Source of the DNA: Streptomyces sp. ISL-96 | Lineage (GTDB): Bacteria > Actinomycetota > Actinomycetes > Streptomycetales > Streptomycetaceae | DNA length: 64,000 nt | Direction: 5' to 3' | NCBI RefSeq assembly: GCF_018614035.1 | Contig: NZ_JAGGPA010000026.1 | Span: 1 to 64,000, forward strand | Shown here: piece by piece, positions 60,223-64,000 of the stretch | Position numbering within the stretch: position 1 is the first letter of the stretch | How the letters are laid out: the number at the start of each line of letters is the position of its first letter | Made by a program: the position numbers and the translations under genes | Notes under the pieces: model-generated | Database searches by the model: none | What the model saw: the letters and a program-made list of their open reading frames with translations, nothing else | What the model was told of the DNA's origin: nothing

Positions 60223-61731
60223 ATGACAATGCTGGACATCCCCTTACTTGTACGTGTACATGTGGATGCATTGATAGCGGCGCAGAATGACATGGGGGTT
60301 TGCGATGCTATTGAGCAAAACGCACCAGCTGGAAAGCCCGCGATCATGAGCGCCCCTCACGTGCCGAAAGTGGCTGGAATCGATCCAGTGGTTCCGCCCC
60401 CCGCGCACACTGTCGCGCCTCATCCGGCTACCCCTGCCCCACCCGCCGCCGCCGGCGCGGTGCTTCAGGACCGGCTCGCGGGCTGGGTCTCCGACCTCAC
60501 CACCCTCCATGAACTCACCGAACGCCTGGTCCGCACCCGATCGCTCGACAGCGCACTGCACGAACTGCTGCGCGCCGGCGCCGCCCTCGTGGGCGCCCGC
60601 CGCGGACTCGTCGTCCTCGAACCGGCCGACGGCCTCGGCCCGTCCACCACCGTCGGCCTCGGACTCGCCCACGCCGACCTCGGCCACATCGAGACCGTGC
60701 CGCGCAGCTCCACGTCGTACGGGCGACTCCTCGACGGACTCCCCGGAAGCCCCCGCCCCACCGAGATCGCCCACCCCGACCTGCTCGGTGAGGCGGAACT
60801 CGACCCACGCCACCGCGAAGTCGCCGCGCGCCTCGGATACGCCGCCAGCTACGCCCTGCCCCTGACCACCGAAGCGTCCCCACGTCTCGGCGCCGCCGTC
60901 TGGCTGTACGACGAACCGGCCGAACCCGCGGAGCGCCGCAGACACCTCGCGAGCCTCTACGCCCGCTACGCCGCCGAACACCTGGCCCGCCTCCTTGAGC
61001 TCGAACACGCCCGAGCCCAGGTGGCCACCGTCGCCGAGGAACTGCTGCCCAGCAGACTCCCCCGGGTCGCCGGGACGCAGCTCGCCGCCCGCCACCGCAC
61101 AGGCCCCCGCGGCGGCGGCGACTGGTACGACGCCCTGCCGTTGCCCGAAGGGGCACTCGGGCTCGCCGTCGGGTCGGTCTCCGGAACGGGCCCCAGCGCC
61201 CTGGCCGCCATGGGCCGCCTGCGGGCCAGCCTGCGGGCGTACGCCGTCATGGAGGGCGAGGACCCCGTCGCCGTGCTGTCCGACCTCGAACTGCTGCTGC
61301 GGCTCACCGAACCCGCCCGGTCGGCCACCGCGCTCTTCGCCTACTGCGAACCCGCCCAGCGCAAAATCGTGCTGGCCGGCGCCGGACACAGCCCCCCACT
61401 GATCATCGGCGACCGTCGCACCGAATACGTCGAGACCTCACTGTCCGCACCACTGGGCATGCTCGCCTGCTGGGAAGCACCGAGCGTGGAAATCACGCCC
61501 GCACCCGGCGAAACAGTGCTCCTCTACACCGACGGGCTGCTCGAACGCACCGGCGACCCCATGGACCGCGCCTTCGCACGCCTGCACGCGGCCGCCGCGA
61601 GCGTGCCCAGGGCCGTCAGGAACGACCCCGGAGCGATCGCCGACCACGTACTGCGCACCATGCTCCCCGGCGGCGCCGACACGGCGGATTCGACGGAGGA
61701 CATCGTGCTGCTCGCCGCCCGGTTCGACTGA
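60223..61731 (+). CDS. GAF-PP2C (SpoIIE-like) protein with TTA codon
   Basis: This 502-residue protein has a GAF sensor domain (about 95-260) and a PP2C_SIG phosphatase domain (about 275-502). Motif GGDWYDALPLP keeps its metal Asp (300, 303), but the second metal motif, normally GDVxGHG, reads GSVSGTG, so Ser318 replaces Asp; YTDGLLERTG and EDIVLL are present. Activity may be reduced or lost. Codon 8 (60244-60246) is TTA, the rare codon read by bldA tRNA, so translation may depend on development. No ribosome site is clear at the ATG. Confidence 0.82.
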   Translation: MTMLDIPLLVRVHVDALIAAQNDMGVCDAIEQNAPAGKPAIMSAPHVPKVAGIDPVVPPPAHTVAPHPATPAPPAAAGAVLQDRLAGWVSDLTTLHELTERLVRTRSLDSALHELLRAGAALVGARRGLVVLEPADGLGPSTTVGLGLAHADLGHIETVPRSSTSYGRLLDGLPGSPRPTEIAHPDLLGEAELDPRHREVAARLGYAASYALPLTTEASPRLGAAVWLYDEPAEPAERRRHLASLYARYAAEHLARLLELEHARAQVATVAEELLPSRLPRVAGTQLAARHRTGPRGGGDWYDALPLPEGALGLAVGSVSGTGPSALAAMGRLRASLRAYAVMEGEDPVAVLSDLELLLRLTEPARSATALFAYCEPAQRKIVLAGAGHSPPLIIGDRRTEYVETSLSAPLGMLACWEAPSVEITPAPGETVLLYTDGLLERTGDPMDRAFARLHAAAASVPRAVRNDPGAIADHVLRTMLPGGADTADSTEDIVLLAARFD

Positions 61732-61819
61732 TCCGTCACAGTCGCCCACAGCGCCCAGGGCCGTCTTCCCGTCGCACATACGATGGAGGGCGGTCCAGTG
61801 TCGTATCAAGGAGACAGTC

Positions 61820-63289
61820 GTGTCCGAAGAGCTCATGCCGGAGACCCCGGAAGAGACCGAAGAGCCGATCAAGCAGCGGAAGAACGGCCTGTACCCGGGC
61901 GTGTCCGACGAGCTCGCCGAGAACATGAAGTCCGGCTGGGCCGACACCGAACTGCACGGCCTGAAGCCGATCGCACAGGTCGGCCACACCGCCGACCGCC
62001 GCGCCGCACTCTCCGCACGCTTCCCCGGCGAGCGCCTCGTGATCCCCGCGGGCAACCTCAAGACCCGCTCCAACGACACCGAGTACGCCTTCCGCGCCTC
62101 CACCGAATACGCCTACCTCACCGGCGACCAGACGCAGGACGGCGTCCTCGTCCTGGAACCCCGTCCGGAAGCCGACGGCGGCCACGACGCGACGATCTAC
62201 CTCCTGCCCCGCTCCGACCGCGAGAACGGCGAATTCTGGCTCGACGGCCAGGGCGAACTGTGGGTCGGCCGCCGCCACTCCCTCACCGAGGCCGAACAGC
62301 TCCTCGGAATCCCGGCGAAGGACGTCCGCGAACTGACCGCCGCACTGAAGGAAGCCACCGGACCCGTCCGCAACGTCCGCGGACACGACGCCGGCATCGA
62401 AGCCGCACTCGCCGACAAGGTCACCGCCGAACGCGACGAAGAACTGCGCGTCTACCTCTCCGAAGCCCGCGCCGTGAAGGACGCCTTCGAAATCGGCGAA
62501 CTCCAGAAAGCCGTCGACTCGACCGTCCGCGGCTTCGAAGACGTCGTCAAGATCCTCGACAAGGCCGAAGCCACCAGCGAGCGCTACATCGAAGGCACCT
62601 TCTTCCTGCGCGCCCGCGTCGAGGGCAACGACATCGGCTACGGCTCCATCTGCGCCGCCGGACCCCACGCCACCACCCTCCACTGGGTACGCAACGACGG
62701 CGACGTACGCTCCGGCGACCTGCTGCTCCTCGACGCCGGAGTAGAGACCCACACTCTCTATACCGCCGACATCACGCGCACCCTGCCCATCAACGGCACC
62801 TTCACCGACCTCCAGCGCAAGATCTACGACGCGGTGTACGAAGCCCAGGAAGCCGGCATCGCCGCCGTGAAGCCCGGCGCCAAATACCGCGACTTCCACA
62901 ACGCCTCGCAGCACGTACTCGCCGAGAAGCTCGTCGAATGGGGCCTCGTCGAAGGCCCCGTCGAACGCGTCCTGGAACTGGGCCTCCAGCGCCGCTGGAC
63001 CCTCCACGGCACCGGCCACATGCTCGGCATGGACGTCCACGACTGCGCCGCCGCCCGCCGCGAGGCGTACGCCGACGGAACACTGGAACCGGGCATGTGC
63101 CTGACCGTCGAGCCCGGCCTGTACTTCCAGGCCGACGACCTCACCGTGCCCGCCGAGTACCGCGGCATCGGCGTCCGCATCGAGGACGACATCCTCGTCA
63201 CCGAGGACGGCAACCGGAACCTGTCGGCCGGGCTGCCGCGCCGCTCCGACGAGGTCGAAGCCTGGATGGCGCGGGTCAAGCAGGGCTGA
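61820..63289 (+). CDS. pepP: Xaa-Pro aminopeptidase (aminopeptidase P)
   Basis: This 489-residue M24B metallopeptidase removes N-terminal residues preceding proline. All metal ligands are visible: LLLLDAGVE and TADITRT (Asp pair), HGTGHMLGMDVHD (His), LTVEPGLYF (Glu) and GIGVRIEDDILVT (Glu). An N-terminal aminopeptidase P domain spans about 50-200. The GTG at 61820 has AAGGAGACAG upstream. It is cytoplasmic and of normal length. Confidence 0.96.
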   Translation: MSEELMPETPEETEEPIKQRKNGLYPGVSDELAENMKSGWADTELHGLKPIAQVGHTADRRAALSARFPGERLVIPAGNLKTRSNDTEYAFRASTEYAYLTGDQTQDGVLVLEPRPEADGGHDATIYLLPRSDRENGEFWLDGQGELWVGRRHSLTEAEQLLGIPAKDVRELTAALKEATGPVRNVRGHDAGIEAALADKVTAERDEELRVYLSEARAVKDAFEIGELQKAVDSTVRGFEDVVKILDKAEATSERYIEGTFFLRARVEGNDIGYGSICAAGPHATTLHWVRNDGDVRSGDLLLLDAGVETHTLYTADITRTLPINGTFTDLQRKIYDAVYEAQEAGIAAVKPGAKYRDFHNASQHVLAEKLVEWGLVEGPVERVLELGLQRRWTLHGTGHMLGMDVHDCAAARREAYADGTLEPGMCLTVEPGLYFQADDLTVPAEYRGIGVRIEDDILVTEDGNRNLSAGLPRRSDEVEAWMARVKQG

Positions 63290-63343
63290 CGTACGGCCCA
63301 CACCCCCAGCCACGCGAGGGCGCGCCGCTCAGGACCAGGACCT

Positions 63344-63802
63344 TCAGGACACCTTGAGCAGCGCGCCCTCACGCCATTTCAGGATCTTGTCGAAACTGAC
63401 CACCGCGCCGCGCCCCGGCCTGTTCCGGAAATGCACATGATCGGCCAGCTGCTCGATCAGGCACAGACCTCTGCCGTTCTCCGCCGAAGTGTGCGCCGGA
63501 CGCAGATCAGCGCGACAACCCCGCCGTGAAGAGGGAAAGCCCGGCCCGGAGTCGGCGACCTCAATACGGCATTTCTCGCCGTCCAGATAAGCGGTCACGC
63601 GATATTCCGCGGAAGGCGTCCCGGACCGCTCGTCCCCACCGTGCTCGACCGCGTTCGCACAGGCTTCGCTGAGCGCGACCGACAGGTCGTAGGAGATGTC
63701 CGGATCCACCCCCGCCGTCTCCATGGTGCCGAGCAGAAGGCGGCGGGCGAGCGGGACGCTCGCGGCTTCGCGCCGCAAGTGGAGAGACCACCAGATGCTC
63801 AT
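63344..63802 (-). CDS. RsbW-like ATP-binding regulator
   Basis: This 152-residue HATPase_c_2 protein has VALSEACANAVEHGG (N-box with Glu and Asn, about 42-56), VADSGPGF (G1) and NGRGLCLIEQLADHVHF (G2), the anti-sigma factor / serine kinase pattern. Unlike many truncated Streptomyces paralogs, all ATP-binding boxes are present. AGGAGG precedes the ATG at 63802. It is convergent with pepP. Its partner is not encoded nearby. Confidence 0.9.
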   Translation of the reverse strand: MSIWWSLHLRREAASVPLARRLLLGTMETAGVDPDISYDLSVALSEACANAVEHGGDERSGTPSAEYRVTAYLDGEKCRIEVADSGPGFPSSRRGCRADLRPAHTSAENGRGLCLIEQLADHVHFRNRPGRGAVVSFDKILKWREGALLKVS

Positions 63803-63982
63803 GCTCCAGCCTCCTGGCTGCGGCTCGACATACCGATACGTATTGCCGCAAGCAGCGCTTCATAAGCGTGGAGTGAACATGATTGCCCTCATTCGGCCGA
63901 CGCGCGCACTCCTTACGCCGGTGTATACGCTCCTGGACCTGCCGTAGGAATGCTGTGAACGCGATGCGATGATGTCGAGGCC

Positions 63983-64000
63983 ATGTCTACGTCCGACGCA
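63983..64000 (+). CDS. Start of a gene cut by the window end
   Basis: ATG at 63983 begins MSTSDA and runs off the window. TCGAGG upstream is a weak ribosome site. The start is divergent from the RsbW-like gene at 63802, so this is a plausible promoter arrangement. Nothing can be said about the product. Confidence 0.3.

Overview
The window is high-GC actinobacterial DNA, almost certainly Streptomyces. The signs are dense GC3-rich genes, many GTG starts, leaderless starts, a sigF/sigN-like sigma factor pair, a Streptomyces subtilisin inhibitor, and the families DUF6083, DUF5926, DUF2637 and RRQRL. No rRNA, insertion sequence or CRISPR array was seen.

Positions 1-13492 hold an integrated actinomycete integrative and conjugative element (AICE). 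From the left, on the minus strand: tyrosine integrase and excisionase; a cluster of 7-bp repeats; a replication set (DUF3631 ATPase, small Cys protein, prim-pol); Spd-like membrane protein; a second 7-bp repeat cluster; an FtsK/TraB-type translocase; and an operon with two zinc-peptidase-like proteins (HELVH and HEAGH), an RRQRL zinc protein and a DUF2637 membrane protein. That operon has a long leader with a terminator hairpin before its first gene. A palindromic operator separates it from a divergent GntR regulator and a YdcF protein. The right end carries small genes, an integrase arm-type repeat, and the 3' half of a tRNA-Ser(GGA), which marks attR. attL and the intact tRNA should lie just left of position 1.

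Positions 13500-39540 are core chromosome. They hold a helicase-associated protein, a PEP-mutase-like enzyme, a rhodanese, a UvrA-like ATPase, MmpS-like and HhH-GPD proteins, upp, tadA and its partner gene, tRNA-Ser(CGA) and the sigF/sigN-like pair. A MarR/MFS/YceI cluster follows, in which transporter and YceI protein share a carboxypeptidase-regulatory-like domain. Next come a TetR gene, a transporter remnant, an orphan response regulator, an amidohydrolase beside a shortened monooxygenase-like gene, a MerR/monooxygenase pair, and tRNA-Arg(ACG) and tRNA-Ser(GCT).

Positions 39700-51100 hold a protease inhibitor with an unusual P1 residue, a 1319-residue degenerate hybrid histidine kinase with repeated GRRxR motifs, an acyl-CoA ligase, a SigE-family sigma factor and a DUF1906 secreted protein. 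They also hold an operon with the order of the mycobacterial igr steroid side-chain locus (dehydrogenase, ChsH2-like, ChsH1-like, Ltp2-like), whose acyl-CoA dehydrogenase is reduced to a fragment.

Positions 51200-64000 hold an Asn/Gln-rich secreted protein, two more prim-pol-type proteins, tRNA-Ser(TGA), an HtrA-type protease, a glycerophosphodiesterase, two RsbW-like ATP-binding proteins, a DUF5926 protein, a PP2C-like protein with a TTA codon and a degenerate metal site, and an aminopeptidase P. The last bases start another gene. Family names come from reading the translations; no database search was possible.
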